Counted from the first letter of the stretch, positions 16,599 through 25,777 are shown. The stretch: 64,000 nt of DNA from Paraburkholderia bryophila (GCF_003269035.1 NZ_QLTK01000008.1:62001-126000), one strand, 5' to 3'. Notes: generated from the sequence alone by a model not told the origin. Numbers and translations are program-made.

Positions 16599-17512
16599 GC
16601 ACGCTTGAAGACGTAGCAACTCTCGAACTCCCGTTCAAACCTCCCTTCGACTGGCCACGTCTGCTGCGTTTTTTCGGCGGACGCGCGACGCCCGGCGTCG
16701 AAGCCGTCGAAGCCGGCGCATATCGCCGCGCAATCGATTGGGCTGGCGACAGCGGCACGCTCAGCGTGCGGCTGCATCCACGCAAACGCTGCCTGGTGGC
16801 GACTATCGACGGACCGGCAAGCCGTCACGCCGACGCGCTCGCCGCGCCGATTGCCAGGATGTTCGATCTGCGCGCCGAGCCGAAAAAGATCGCCGCCGAA
16901 CTCGCTACGGACCCATGGCTCGCGCCGCTGGTCGAAGCCGTGCCCGGCTTGCGCGTGCCCGGCGCATGGTCGGGTTTCGAGCTGGTGGTACGCGCGATCG
17001 TCGGCCAGCAGGTCAGCGTGAAAGCGGCGACCACGATCATCGGCCGGCTGGTGCAACGTGCCGGCGAGCGCATCGAAGGGCATCCGCATGAAAACACCGC
17101 GTGGCGTTTCCCGACGCCCGCCGCATTGGCCGCGGTGGATCTCGCGCAGATCGGTATGCCGGGTAAACGCGTAGCCGCGTTGCAAGGCTTCGCGCACGCG
17201 GTCGCCACTGGCGAAGTCCCACTCGACAGCACGACCGCCGACACCGCCACGTTGCGCGCCGCGTTGCTCGCACGGCCCGGCATCGGACCGTGGACGGTTG
17301 AATACGTCGCAATGCGCGTATGGCGTGACGCCGATGCCTGGCCCGCGTCGGATCTCGTGCTGATGCAGTCGATCAGCGCACGCGACCCGTCGCTCGTGCG
17401 GCCCACGCAGCAGCGCGCGCGGACCGACGCCTGGCGGCCCTGGCGCGCCTACGCGGCCATGCATCTGTGGAACGAGATTGCGGATCGGGCGGGCGGCGCA
17501 CGCGGCGGTTGA
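16595..17512 (+). CDS. alkA: DNA-3-methyladenine glycosylase II AlkA
   Basis: A 305-residue base-excision glycosylase that removes 3-methyladenine and other alkylated bases. The N-terminal AlkA domain begins LPFKPPFDWPRLLRFFGGRA; the HhH-GPD core has ELVVRAIVGQQVSVKAATTI, the helix-hairpin-helix LLARPGIGPWTVEYVAMRVW and the catalytic Asp in WPASDLVLM. The GTG start overlaps the ada stop (GTGA), so the two are translationally coupled, as expected of an adaptive-response operon. Confidence 0.92.
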   Translation: MSTLEDVATLELPFKPPFDWPRLLRFFGGRATPGVEAVEAGAYRRAIDWAGDSGTLSVRLHPRKRCLVATIDGPASRHADALAAPIARMFDLRAEPKKIAAELATDPWLAPLVEAVPGLRVPGAWSGFELVVRAIVGQQVSVKAATTIIGRLVQRAGERIEGHPHENTAWRFPTPAALAAVDLAQIGMPGKRVAALQGFAHAVATGEVPLDSTTADTATLRAALLARPGIGPWTVEYVAMRVWRDADAWPASDLVLMQSISARDPSLVRPTQQRARTDAWRPWRAYAAMHLWNEIADRAGGARGG

Positions 17513-17703
17513 GGGCGCGAGCAGTGCGGCCGGCGAGCCGGTTCAGGCGCTGGAAACGTCCGCCGAAGCGGCCTCAAGCAGGCGTTCTGGCGAGATGTTA
17601 AAGTGCCCGCTACTGAAAATTCCGCCGAACGTTGTCGACCGCGCCGTGCTGCCAGCGAGCAGCGCAGCGGCACATGGCGGCCGACAACGCCCGACTCGCC
17701 TCA

Positions 17704-19320
17704 ATGCCAAACACCACACCTTCCCGCACGACCGACGCGTTCTCGCACCGCCTGTCCGTGCTGACCTCAGGCCCGCAGCGCGATGCGCTGTTGCGCGGCT
17801 TGCGCGGCATCGAAAAGGAAAGCCTGCGCGTCACGCGCCAGGGCCAGCTCGTCTTGACGCCGCATCCGCGCGCGCTGGGTTCAGCGCTCACGCATCCGTC
17901 GCTCACCACTGACTATTCCGAAGCGCTGATCGAACTGATCACGCCGGCCGAGCACGACGTCGCGCTCACGCTCGAGAAGCTCGACACGCTGCATCGTTTC
18001 GTCTACGCGGAACTCGACGACGAGATTCTCTGGAACAACTCGATGCCGGGCCTGCTGCCCGACACCGACGAAGGCATTCCGATCGCGCGTTACGGCAACT
18101 CGAACATCGGCAAACTGAAGTACGTGTACCGCATTGGTCTCGCGCTGCGTTACGGCCGCACGATGCAATGTATTGCGGGCATCCACTACAACTATTCGCT
18201 GAACGAAGAAGTGTGGCGCGTGCTGCATGCCGACCAGCGATCCACCGCGAACGCCGTCGACTATCAGTCCGAGCGCTACCTCGCGCTGATCCGCAATTTT
18301 CGCCGCACCAACTGGCTGCTAATGTATCTGTTCGGTGCGTCGCCCGCGCTGGATCGGCGCTTCCTGCGCGATCGCCAGCACACGCTCGACAACTTCGACG
18401 CCGACACGTTGTATCGTCCATACGCGACCAGCCTGCGCATGAGCGATCTCGGCTATTCGAACACCACGGCGCAGGCCGAGTTGCATGCCGACTACGACAC
18501 GCTGCCGGGCTATCTCGACGCGCTTGCAAAAGCCGTGAGCCAGCCGTATCCCGCATACGAGGCAATCGGCACGCAACGCGACGGCGAGTGGGTGCAGATC
18601 AACACCAACGTGCTGCAGATCGAGAACGAGTTTTACTCGACGATCCGTCCGAAGCGCGTCACGTATCCGGGCGAGCGTCCGCTGCATGCGTTGGCCGCGC
18701 GCGGCGTGCAATACGTCGAAGTGCGCTGCATGGATATCGATCCGTTCGAGCCGACCGGTATTTCGCTGGAGACATCGCGCTTTCTCGACGCCTACCTGCT
18801 GGTCTGCGCGCTCGACGACAGCGCGTTGCTGCCGCCGGACGCCTACGCAGAAGCGAACCAGAACTTCGGCAGCGTGACGATGGAAGGCCGCAAGCCGGGC
18901 CTCGAACTGACCCGCGACGCTCAGCCGGTCGCCATGCTCGACTGGGCCAACGAGTTGATGCTCAAGATCGACGCAGCAGCAGCAACGCTCGACGCTTTGC
19001 ACGGCGGCGACGCTCATGCGCGCTCGGTGGCGGTGCAACGTGCGAAGCTCGCGGATGCGTCCTTGACGCCGTCGGCACGCGTACTGCAAACCATGCGCGA
19101 CAAGCAGCAAAGCTTCCTCGCTTTCGGGCTCGAACAGAGCGAAGCGCACGCCGCACATTTCCGCGCGCGTCCGCTGGATGCCGAGCAAACGAAGGTGTTC
19201 ACCGACCTCGCCGCGCAGTCGCTTGCGGAGCAAACCAGGCTCGAACAGGAAGAAGTCGGTTCGTTCGATGCATTCGTCGCGGCTTATCGGGCCTACACGT
19301 TGAATCGCTTCAGCGTATAA
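17704..19320 (+). CDS. gshA: Glutamate-cysteine ligase GshA
   Basis: A 538-residue ATP-dependent ligase making gamma-glutamylcysteine, the first step of glutathione synthesis; proteobacterial (E. coli-type) GshA. Conserved blocks: LRGIEKESLRVTRQGQL, ALGSALTHPSLTTDYSEALI, NSNIGKLKYVYRIGLALRYG, QCIAGIHYNYSL, LFGASPALDRRFL, YATSLRMSDLGYSN, QINTNVLQIENEFYSTIRPK and YVEVRCMDIDPFEPTG. Start choice is uncertain: ATG at 17704 fits the family, with in-frame ATGs at 17674 and 17632 upstream and no strong ribosome site anywhere. A terminator follows the stop. Confidence 0.93.
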   Translation: MPNTTPSRTTDAFSHRLSVLTSGPQRDALLRGLRGIEKESLRVTRQGQLVLTPHPRALGSALTHPSLTTDYSEALIELITPAEHDVALTLEKLDTLHRFVYAELDDEILWNNSMPGLLPDTDEGIPIARYGNSNIGKLKYVYRIGLALRYGRTMQCIAGIHYNYSLNEEVWRVLHADQRSTANAVDYQSERYLALIRNFRRTNWLLMYLFGASPALDRRFLRDRQHTLDNFDADTLYRPYATSLRMSDLGYSNTTAQAELHADYDTLPGYLDALAKAVSQPYPAYEAIGTQRDGEWVQINTNVLQIENEFYSTIRPKRVTYPGERPLHALAARGVQYVEVRCMDIDPFEPTGISLETSRFLDAYLLVCALDDSALLPPDAYAEANQNFGSVTMEGRKPGLELTRDAQPVAMLDWANELMLKIDAAAATLDALHGGDAHARSVAVQRAKLADASLTPSARVLQTMRDKQQSFLAFGLEQSEAHAAHFRARPLDAEQTKVFTDLAAQSLAEQTRLEQEEVGSFDAFVAAYRAYTLNRFSV

Positions 19321-19349
19321 GCGGCGAGCACACTCCAGCAGTACGACGA

Positions 19350-19376
19350 AAAGCGGCCCACGTGGCCGCTTTTTCT
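19350..19376 (+). terminator. Terminator after gshA
   Basis: Stem AAGCGGCC/GGCCGCTT (19351-19358 and 19364-19371) with a 5-base loop and TTTTTCTTT tail. Confidence 0.85.
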
Positions 19377-19535
19377 TTGTGCGCAGGTAACGTCTACGTC
19401 AAAAGCCGTTGAGCGCCGCGCGATATCGGCAAATTCTCCGCACGCGCTGACGATTCTCTGATGCAGATGAAACACCGCATCGACCGGACGGTCCAAACTT
19501 GCATGAGGCACTCCAGCGAGGGAGGAATCAACGTG

Positions 19536-20024
19536 ATGAAAAAAGGTCTGTTGGCTGTGTTGTGCGCAGCGGCGGCAGGGTGTTCGACGCAAGGGCAGGT
19601 CAACCCGGACGTGATGCAGATCGCGACAACGCCGTTGACGTGCACGAGTAAAGCTCAGTGCGACGTCTGGTGGCAACGCGCGCAAACGTGGGTGTCGGGT
19701 CACTCGAAGTACAAGATCGAATCCGCCACCGACACCTTGATCCAGACCGCCGGCCCCGACGGCGGCAAACGCGCGCTGGCGTACCAGATCACGCGCACCG
19801 CGAACCCCGACGGCACCGCGACGATCGGCTTCTCTGCGCATTGCGATGGCGCGATGGGCTGCAAACCGAATCCATGGGAAGCAGGCGCCGACTTCAAGGA
19901 GTATGTGCGTGGTGTCGCGAACGGTACCCCGCAGGGTGGGGACGGTGTGAAACCTGCGGCGCGTCCGGAAGTTTCGCAGGGTCAGTCGATCCCGTCGACG
20001 AACGGCGAAGCGGTGACGCAATGA
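19536..20024 (+). CDS. Predicted lipoprotein, function unknown
   Basis: A 162-residue protein with a lipoprotein signal: KKGLLAVLCAAAAGC, cleaved before the lipid-modified Cys, then STQGQVNPDV. The mature part has a second pair of Cys (LTCTSKAQCDVWW) and a third (HCDGAMGCKPNPWE), and a Gly/Pro/Ser-rich C-terminus. The region DVWWQRAQTWVSGHSKYKIE suggests a small folded domain of unknown family. GGAGG at 19521-19525 is ideally spaced for a GTG at 19533, so the true start may be one codon earlier. Probably membrane anchored facing the periplasm. Confidence 0.7.
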   Translation: MKKGLLAVLCAAAAGCSTQGQVNPDVMQIATTPLTCTSKAQCDVWWQRAQTWVSGHSKYKIESATDTLIQTAGPDGGKRALAYQITRTANPDGTATIGFSAHCDGAMGCKPNPWEAGADFKEYVRGVANGTPQGGDGVKPAARPEVSQGQSIPSTNGEAVTQ

Positions 20025-20061
20025 AGCGCGGTTTTGGCCCTGGCGGAAGCGGGAGCCGAAG

Positions 20062-20123
20062 CCAAAAAACGAAAACGCGCGACGCGGCGTTTGAACACAC
20101 TCCGCTTCGTCGCGCGTCTTCGT
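20062..20123. terminator. Bidirectional terminator between the lipoprotein and the exporter
   Basis: Inverted repeat ACGCGCGACG/CGTCGCGCGT (about 20075-20084 and 20108-20117) between convergent genes. T-rich stretches follow on both strands (CTTCGTTTTAA on plus, TTTTCGTTTTTT on minus). Confidence 0.65.
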
Positions 20124-20142
20124 TTTAACGTGAAGGCCTGGC

Positions 20143-21705
20143 CTAATGGCCCAACGAAGGCCCCGCACCTTTACGCGGCCTGGTGAACCAGACCAGCACC
20201 GCCAGCGCCACAAATGCCGCGCAGGAAATCCGGAAGAAATCGTTCGTGGCCATCATGTAGGCCTGCGCGGTCACCACCTGATTCAACTGCGCCGTAATGC
20301 TGTCGCCCGATAGACCAATGCCGGCCAACGCATTGGTATACGCATTCGTATTGTCCGCATAGACGTTGACCGAATCGGTCAGCATCGCGTGATGGCGGAT
20401 CATGTCGTTTTCCCAATACGTCGTACTGATCGCCGTGCCGATCGCGCCTGATAACGTCCGGAAAAAGTTCGACAGACCGGACGCACTCGCCAGCCGCTCA
20501 TCCGACACGCTCGACAGCGTGATGGTCGTCATCGGCACGAAGAAGCACGCCACGCCGATGCCTTGCACGATGCGCGGCCAGATCACGTGATTGAACGGGA
20601 CGTCGAGCGTGAAGGTGGAGTTCCAGATCGAGACGAACGCAAACACGATGAACGCGAAACTCGCCACCACGCGTAGATTCAGACGGTGCATGTTGCGGCC
20701 GATCATCGGCGATAAAAACAGGGCAAGCAGACCGACCGGTGCGGTGGCGAGTCCGGCGAGCCCGGCCGTGTAGCCCATCACCGTCTGCAGCCACAGCGGG
20801 AAAATCACCACCGAGCCGAAGAAGGCCATGAAGCCGAACGAAATGATCACCACGCCGAGCGCGAAATTGCGATCCTTGAACAGCGAGAGATCGACGACCG
20901 GCTCTTTCTCCGTCGTCTCCCACACCAGCATGAACGCGAGCGACACTACCGCGATGATCGCCAGCGTCACGATGAACGTGGAGTTGAACCAGTCGCGGTC
21001 CTTGCCGAGGTCGAGCACCATCTGCAGGCACGACACGCCGATCACCAGCAACGCGAGGCCGATCGCGTCGATGCGCTGTTTGGTGACCTGCGTTTCGCGG
21101 CCACGCAGCAACAGGAACGCGCACACCGCCGAGAACAAACCGATCGGCACGTTGATGTAGAAGATCCACGGCCACGTGTAGTTGTCGGTGATATAGCCGC
21201 CCATCACAGGGCCGAAGATCGGCGCGCAGATCACGGTCATCGCCCATAGGCCGAGCGCCAGGCCGCGCTTTTCCGGTGGATACGAGCGCATCAGAATAGT
21301 CTGCGAGAGCGGTACCATCGGTCCGGACACGAGCCCTTGCACCAACCGGAACGCGATCAGCGACTCGAAGTTATGGGCGAAGCCGCACAGCGCCGAGGCG
21401 ATCGTGAACAGCAGCACGGACAGCGTGAAAAGCCGCACTTCGCCCACGCGCCGCGCGAGCCAGCCGGTCAGCGGCACCGCGATCGCCGACGCGACCGAAT
21501 ACGACGAGATCACCCAGGTGCCCTGGCTGGTCGCCACGCCGAGGCTGCCGGAAATGGTCGGCACCGCGACGTTCGCGATCGACGTGTCGAGCACTTCCAT
21601 AAACGTGCCCAGCGCAAGGCCGACGGTGAGCAGGGCCAGCGTGCCGCCCTTGAGCTGCGCGGGTTCGGCGGCGGGTAGGGCGGCGGCGGGAGCCGTAGCG
21701 CTCAT
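20143..21705 (-). CDS. DHA2 (EmrB/QacA type) MFS multidrug exporter
   Basis: Inner-membrane drug/proton antiporter of 520 residues with about 14 predicted helices. Signature motifs: FMEVLDTSIANVAVPTISGS in helix 1, LARRVGEVRLFTLSVLLF (motif A region), RLVQGLVSGPMVPLSQTIL, and GVACFFVPMTTITLSSVSDE in the second half. This is the EmrB branch, which usually works with a membrane-fusion EmrA and an outer-membrane factor. A MarR gene lies upstream in the same direction and an outer-membrane factor lies divergently, but no EmrA is present. The ATG follows GAGGAGAACAACCT. Substrate unknown. Confidence 0.92.
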   Translation of the reverse strand: MSATAPAAALPAAEPAQLKGGTLALLTVGLALGTFMEVLDTSIANVAVPTISGSLGVATSQGTWVISSYSVASAIAVPLTGWLARRVGEVRLFTLSVLLFTIASALCGFAHNFESLIAFRLVQGLVSGPMVPLSQTILMRSYPPEKRGLALGLWAMTVICAPIFGPVMGGYITDNYTWPWIFYINVPIGLFSAVCAFLLLRGRETQVTKQRIDAIGLALLVIGVSCLQMVLDLGKDRDWFNSTFIVTLAIIAVVSLAFMLVWETTEKEPVVDLSLFKDRNFALGVVIISFGFMAFFGSVVIFPLWLQTVMGYTAGLAGLATAPVGLLALFLSPMIGRNMHRLNLRVVASFAFIVFAFVSIWNSTFTLDVPFNHVIWPRIVQGIGVACFFVPMTTITLSSVSDERLASASGLSNFFRTLSGAIGTAISTTYWENDMIRHHAMLTDSVNVYADNTNAYTNALAGIGLSGDSITAQLNQVVTAQAYMMATNDFFRISCAAFVALAVLVWFTRPRKGAGPSLGH

Positions 21706-21841
21706 AGGTTGTTCTCCTCAGCCGGGAAAGCTTGTCGCGGCAGCTTTATCGCACCCATCGACCGATGTGCTTATATGCCGGATCACTCTCTGCCCAGACA
21801 GATATCCTCAGACTTCGACGCCCTCAAAAAGCGCCGTGTGG

Positions 21842-22384
21842 TTAGGGTTCGCCGCGCTCAGGCGACGATGCTTCGGGTGATGCCTGCTGCGATTCATCGT
21901 GCGCGCCTAACCCGCAGCCCGCGCTGGCGCCTTCGCCGATACCGTTCGCGATAAAGCGCGCGAGCAGGTCGATCAACGCGGTCAGGTCGGCGGTGGAAAA
22001 GCCGCGCAACTGTTCGTTCAGCACTTCCGCGCCGAGCCCCGGTAACTGCCGCGCGGCTTGGTGGCCTTGCGGCGTCAACTCCAGCTTCACCATGCGGCGA
22101 TCGGCGTCGCTGCGCGTGCGCACGATAAAGCCTTTCTTTTCAAGGCGATCGAGCAGGCGCGTCATGGAACCGCTGTCGTAAGACATGGCGCGCGACAACT
22201 CGAACGGCGTATTCGCCCGCCCCGACGACAACATCAGCACCACGCCAATCTGCTGCGCGGTCAACCCCAGCGGCTTGACGGCACGGTCGGTTCGCTCGAC
22301 CAGCACGTTTCGCGCTTTCGACAGGTAATAGCCAAGACTCGATTCGAGGTGAATCTCGTCCGCCTTGTAGGGACCTTCAGTCAT
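21842..22384 (-). CDS. MarR family regulator of the exporter
   Basis: A 180-residue winged-HTH repressor: dimer helix LESSLGYYLSKARNVLVERT, QIGVVLMLSSGRANTPFELS, recognition helix region YDSGSMTRLLDRLEKKGF and wing VRTRSDADRRMVKLELTPQG. It matches the EmrR/MprA-like group that senses phenolic or lipophilic compounds and represses adjacent efflux genes. The C-terminal 35 residues are Gly/Ser/Glu-rich and probably disordered. It is transcribed toward the exporter gene with 136 bp between them, and divergently from the OMF side. Confidence 0.9.
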   Translation of the reverse strand: MTEGPYKADEIHLESSLGYYLSKARNVLVERTDRAVKPLGLTAQQIGVVLMLSSGRANTPFELSRAMSYDSGSMTRLLDRLEKKGFIVRTRSDADRRMVKLELTPQGHQAARQLPGLGAEVLNEQLRGFSTADLTALIDLLARFIANGIGEGASAGCGLGAHDESQQASPEASSPERGEP

Positions 22385-22418
22385 CGTGTTTTCGGGACAT
22401 CGTCAAGCAGAGCGAATT

Positions 22419-22430
22419 TTAGCTGCCTAA
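22419..22430. promoter_or_regulatory. Candidate MarR operator (autoregulatory)
   Basis: The palindromic TTAG-N4-CTAA lies 35-46 bp upstream of the MarR start. MarR repressors typically bind 12-20 bp AT-flanked dyads of this shape. Confidence 0.35.
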
Positions 22431-22518
22431 GCAGACAAGTCAAATCTGATTTCGCGTAGACGAACCGTCAAAAAACAACGGTATGGTTTCGTCCGGTGCA
22501 AAGTATCTTGAAATTTAA

Positions 22519-22530
22519 TTGCATAGTCAA
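22519..22530. promoter_or_regulatory. Second MarR-like dyad in an AT-rich patch
   Basis: TTGCATAGTCAA (TTG-N6-CAA) sits in the most AT-rich part of the intergenic region (22500-22545), likely containing a promoter for the plus-strand genes. Confidence 0.25.
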
Positions 22531-22635
22531 TATTATTATAGGCAACGAGTTACGCGCGATCCGCGCCACCCGAGACCATGTTCTGACCGATTGTCTGCAC
22601 GCCGCACCCGCGCCGTGCGAAAAAGGATTTCCCCC

Positions 22636-23034
22636 ATGCTGTACCTCAAAAACACGCTTGGCGGCTTGAGCCGCTCCCTGACCGATTCCGCGCTGAACAG
22701 CTTTCAAGGCCCGTACCGCTGGTGGAAACTGGCGCTATTCGCGGTGCTGTTCGTGCTGCCCGGCGGCTCAGTGGGCGTGGCGGTATTGGCGTGGGTCGAG
22801 CATCGGCGGGCACGCAAGGGCGGCAAGCTTACCGCGGTGAAGTTACTCGGCGCACCGGCCTCGGCGGCGAGCGTCGTTCGTGCGGCGATGTCCGCCGGCA
22901 CGCCGGGCTCGACGCTGCAGCCGGGTAATGTGGTCGCGGCCGCCGGCCCTTGCCTCGCGCGCGGCGACGCGCCGTGTCGCGCGGCAGCCGGCAAACAGGC
23001 CCGCCAAACCAAGTCGGTGGAGTCGCGCGTTTGA
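22636..23034 (+). CDS. Hypothetical membrane protein
   Basis: A 132-residue protein with one strong hydrophobic segment (WWKLALFAVLFVLPGGSVGV, about residues 29-55), preceded by an amphipathic N-terminus and followed by a basic, Ala/Gly-rich tail (EHRRARKGGKL...). Not recognised; it has no HlyD/EmrA features, so it does not supply the missing fusion subunit. AAAAGG lies 11 bases before the ATG. It is encoded between the MarR gene and the OMF, in the OMF direction. A coding gene is likely but not certain. Confidence 0.55.
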   Translation: MLYLKNTLGGLSRSLTDSALNSFQGPYRWWKLALFAVLFVLPGGSVGVAVLAWVEHRRARKGGKLTAVKLLGAPASAASVVRAAMSAGTPGSTLQPGNVVAAAGPCLARGDAPCRAAAGKQARQTKSVESRV

Positions 23035-23223
23035 CGCGCGGCCAGTAACGGCACGTAACCATCGCGACACCCTCAGTAACACACCTGCGCTCTTCCCCGC
23101 ATTACCCTTTCAGTTTCCCGCGCTCCCGCGGGCTCATACGCTAACATTCCGGCAGACCCTGATCTCGCCCGGCCAGTGGTGCCGCCCTTGCCGGCGCCAC
23201 GGCGTCCTGAAGGAATCCATTGC

Positions 23224-24801
23224 ATGCAGTCTGATCGAATCGCGCGCGCGCGGACACTTGTACCTCGCGCCCTGACTATCGCGGTAACCGCTGCCCTTGC
23301 CAGCCTGCTCGCCGCTTGTGTGGTCGGCCCCGACTACAAGCGGCCGGCGGCGGAAATCCCCGCTTCGTACAAGGAAGCGGCGCCCGGCTGGAAAGTCGCG
23401 GAGCCCGCCGATCAGCAGGATCGCGGCGCGTGGTGGACTATTTATCAGGACCCGCAACTCAACGCGCTCCAGGACAAGCTGAACGTCGCCAACCAGACCG
23501 TCGCCCAATACGCCGCCGCTTACCGGCAGGCGCGCGCGCTGGTCGGCGAGGCGAGGGCAGCGTATTTCCCGACCATCGGTGCATCGGCGGGCGCAACGCG
23601 CTCCGGCAACGGTTCGTCGTCGAGCGGCAATTCGACGACGGCAACGAGCCGCTCCGGCGTCAACAATAGCTTCAACGCGCAACTCCAGGCGAGCTGGGAG
23701 CCGGATCTGTGGGGTTCGGTGACCCGCTCGGTCAATTCGCAGAAAGCCGGTCAGCAAGGCGCTGCGGCCGATCTCGCGAACGCGCGGCTGTCCGCCCAGG
23801 CCACGCTCGCGCAAACGTACTTCTCGCTGCGCGCGCTCGACTCCAGTCAGAAGCTGCTCGACGATACCGTCGCGGCTTATCAGCGCTCGCTGCAACTCAC
23901 GCAGAACCAGTACGCGGCAGGCGTCGCGGCGCGCTCCGACGTGATTCAGGCGCAAACGCAATTGCAATCGGCGCAGGCCGCCGCGATCGACAACGGCGTG
24001 CAGCGCGCTCAAGACGAACATGCAATCGCCGTGCTGGTCGGGGAGCCGGCGTCGACCTTTGCGATTCCGCCGTCACCGCTCACCGCCACGCCGCCCGCCG
24101 TGCCCGAGCAGATGCCATCGGCACTGCTCGAGCGGCGGCCGGATATTGCGTCGGCGGAACGCAAGGCGGCGGCGGCCAACGAACAGATCGGCGTCGCGAT
24201 CGCCGCGTTCTTCCCGACCTTGACGTTGTCGGCCACGGGCGGCTACGAAAACTCGGTGTTCTCGCAATTGCTGACCATGCCGTCGCGTTTCTGGACGGTC
24301 GGCCCGCAACTCGCCGCAACGCTGTTCGACGCGGGTCTGCGTCAGGCGAAAACCGAAGCCGCGCGCGCGGCCTACGACCAGGACGTCGCGAGCTATCGTC
24401 AAACGGTGCTGGCCGCGTTCCAGGACGTCGAGGACAACCTCGCGTCGCAACGCATCCTCGAACAGGAAATCGTCGTGCAGCGGGAAGCGGTGGATTCGGC
24501 GCGTCAGGCGCTCGCCATCGTCACCAATGAGTACAAGGCGGGGACGGTCGGTTACGTCAACGTGCTGACCGCGCAAACCACGGCGTTCACGGCGGAGCAG
24601 AAGCTCGAAACCATCGCCGGACAGCGGATGGTGTCGTCGGTCGGTCTGGTGAAGGCGTTGGGCGGCGGCTGGGACATCGCGCAAATGAACCGCGAAACGG
24701 GCGACGTCGCGGCGCCCGCGCCGTTGCCGGCGTCGTCGGCCGTGCCGGTTGCGCAGAGTGGAACGACGCCGCCGGCGATGCAAACGTCGCAGAACAAATA
24801 G
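23224..24801 (+). CDS. Outer-membrane factor lipoprotein, NodT/OprM family
   Basis: A 525-residue TolC-like channel subunit. The N-terminus is a lipoprotein signal (TAALASLLAAC, lipid Cys at about residue 33) followed by VVGPDYKRPAAEIPASYKEA, the classical NodT start. Two OEP repeats follow, with features such as LDDTVAAYQRSLQLTQNQYA, AGVAARSDVIQAQTQLQSAQ, LERRPDIASAERKAAAANEQ, ATGGYENSVFSQLLTMPSRF and EYKAGTVGYVNVLTAQTTAF. It would form the outer-membrane exit duct for the adjacent DHA2 exporter. The ATG at 23224 gives the complete signal; AAGGA is 10 bases upstream. A bidirectional terminator follows. Confidence 0.92.
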   Translation: MQSDRIARARTLVPRALTIAVTAALASLLAACVVGPDYKRPAAEIPASYKEAAPGWKVAEPADQQDRGAWWTIYQDPQLNALQDKLNVANQTVAQYAAAYRQARALVGEARAAYFPTIGASAGATRSGNGSSSSGNSTTATSRSGVNNSFNAQLQASWEPDLWGSVTRSVNSQKAGQQGAAADLANARLSAQATLAQTYFSLRALDSSQKLLDDTVAAYQRSLQLTQNQYAAGVAARSDVIQAQTQLQSAQAAAIDNGVQRAQDEHAIAVLVGEPASTFAIPPSPLTATPPAVPEQMPSALLERRPDIASAERKAAAANEQIGVAIAAFFPTLTLSATGGYENSVFSQLLTMPSRFWTVGPQLAATLFDAGLRQAKTEAARAAYDQDVASYRQTVLAAFQDVEDNLASQRILEQEIVVQREAVDSARQALAIVTNEYKAGTVGYVNVLTAQTTAFTAEQKLETIAGQRMVSSVGLVKALGGGWDIAQMNRETGDVAAPAPLPASSAVPVAQSGTTPPAMQTSQNK

Positions 24802-24820
24802 GCGCAACGCTGGATGAAGT

Positions 24821-24859
24821 AAAAAGGCTTGGCCGCGAAATGCGGCTAGGCCTTTTTTA
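24821..24859. terminator. Bidirectional terminator between the OMF and gspN
   Basis: AAAAAGGCTTGGCCGC (24821-24836) and GCGGCTAGGCCTTTTTT (24842-24858) pair with one internal bulge; T-runs follow on both strands. It serves the OMF on plus and the gsp operon on minus. Confidence 0.8.
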
Positions 24860-24924
24860 TCGGCGCGAGAAATGCAATCGAGCCCTATCGGCTAGAACAA
24901 AGCGCGTTCGCTAGGCGCCAACAG

Positions 24925-24984
24925 GCCGCTGAGCTGCTCAGCGGCTCAGCGGCTCAGCGGCTCAGCGGCTCAGCGGCTCAGCGG
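24925..24984. repeat. Tandem octamer CTCAGCGG x6 with adjacent palindrome
   Basis: Six perfect head-to-tail copies of CTCAGCGG occupy 24937-24984. Just before them GCCGCTGAGC (24925-24934) is an inverted copy that pairs with GCTCAGCGGC (24936-24945). The array is noncoding, 14 bp beyond the gspN stop. Confidence 0.9.
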
Positions 24985-24997
24985 CCCAACATGCCAA

Positions 24998-25777
24998 TCA
25001 ATGCGCAAACGTCAACGCCACCGTATCCGGACCGCTCGGCCGTCCCAGCAGATTCAGCAGTCCCGCGAGGTTGTCGCGCGCCTCGGGCGCGGCGCTCGCC
25101 GTGCCGTGAAACTCCGTGGATGCCGCCGACACCGTGCCGTTCCCCGACAGCATCAACGGCCCCTTGATGGTCGTCAGATCGAGCGTCGACGACGCCCCCT
25201 GCGCCTGAAACACCACCCGGTAGGACCCCAGCGGCCTGACCAGCGAAACGCGCGAGCTGGCGTCGGTCAGCGTGATCGTCATCTGACCGAACGCTTCGCG
25301 ATTGAAGCGGCGCCAATCCGACCACGACAACTGCACGTCGCCCTGCAAATCGAGCGTATTGAACGGCGCGCCCAAACCGCTCAGCAACGAAGCCGGCACG
25401 GCGATCGTGCCGGGCGTCACCGTGGCGGTACGCAACGTGGCGTCGACCGTGATCGGCTCCGGCATCGCCTCGCTGTGCCGCATGGTCATCCGCACGCGGC
25501 CGGTGAAGAGCGGCCAGAACGCGGTCTGCCATTCGATCCGTCCGGGCAGCAGGGTCGCCGTGCTCGTGTCGGCGCCGGCGGCCAGCATCAGCGTGGCCGA
25601 ACCGTGCCACAGCGAGCCCGCCGGGTTGACGAGATTGACGTGACCGCCAGTCTGTCTGGCGAACTGCGGGGTGATCCAGGCGGCCGGCAACAGCGTGAGC
25701 ATCACAGCCGCGGCCGACAAGACCGCAACCACGAGCCAGGGTAGCGCGGCGCGTAGGCGCCGCATCCAGTAAGTCAT
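24998..25777 (-). CDS. gspN: Type II secretion protein GspN
   Basis: A 259-residue inner-membrane protein, last gene of the gspG-N run. One N-terminal membrane helix (ALPWLVVAVLSAAAVMLTLL) is followed by a periplasmic domain containing the GspN-typical NPAGSLWHGSATLML and LQGDVQLSWSDWRRFN. GspN is an accessory component present in some type II systems and not always needed for secretion. It starts 28 bp after gspM. Family assignment relies on position and these motifs. Confidence 0.85.
   Translation of the reverse strand: MTYWMRRLRAALPWLVVAVLSAAAVMLTLLPAAWITPQFARQTGGHVNLVNPAGSLWHGSATLMLAAGADTSTATLLPGRIEWQTAFWPLFTGRVRMTMRHSEAMPEPITVDATLRTATVTPGTIAVPASLLSGLGAPFNTLDLQGDVQLSWSDWRRFNREAFGQMTITLTDASSRVSLVRPLGSYRVVFQAQGASSTLDLTTIKGPLMLSGNGTVSAASTEFHGTASAAPEARDNLAGLLNLLGRPSGPDTVALTFAH

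Noticed and set aside
22636..23034. Gene as an EmrA/HlyD fusion subunit
   Set aside because: It is too short and lacks the biotinyl-lipoyl and coiled-coil features of that family.
24937..24984. CRISPR-like repeat
   Set aside because: The copies are directly contiguous with no spacers and no cas genes; a simple tandem repeat.
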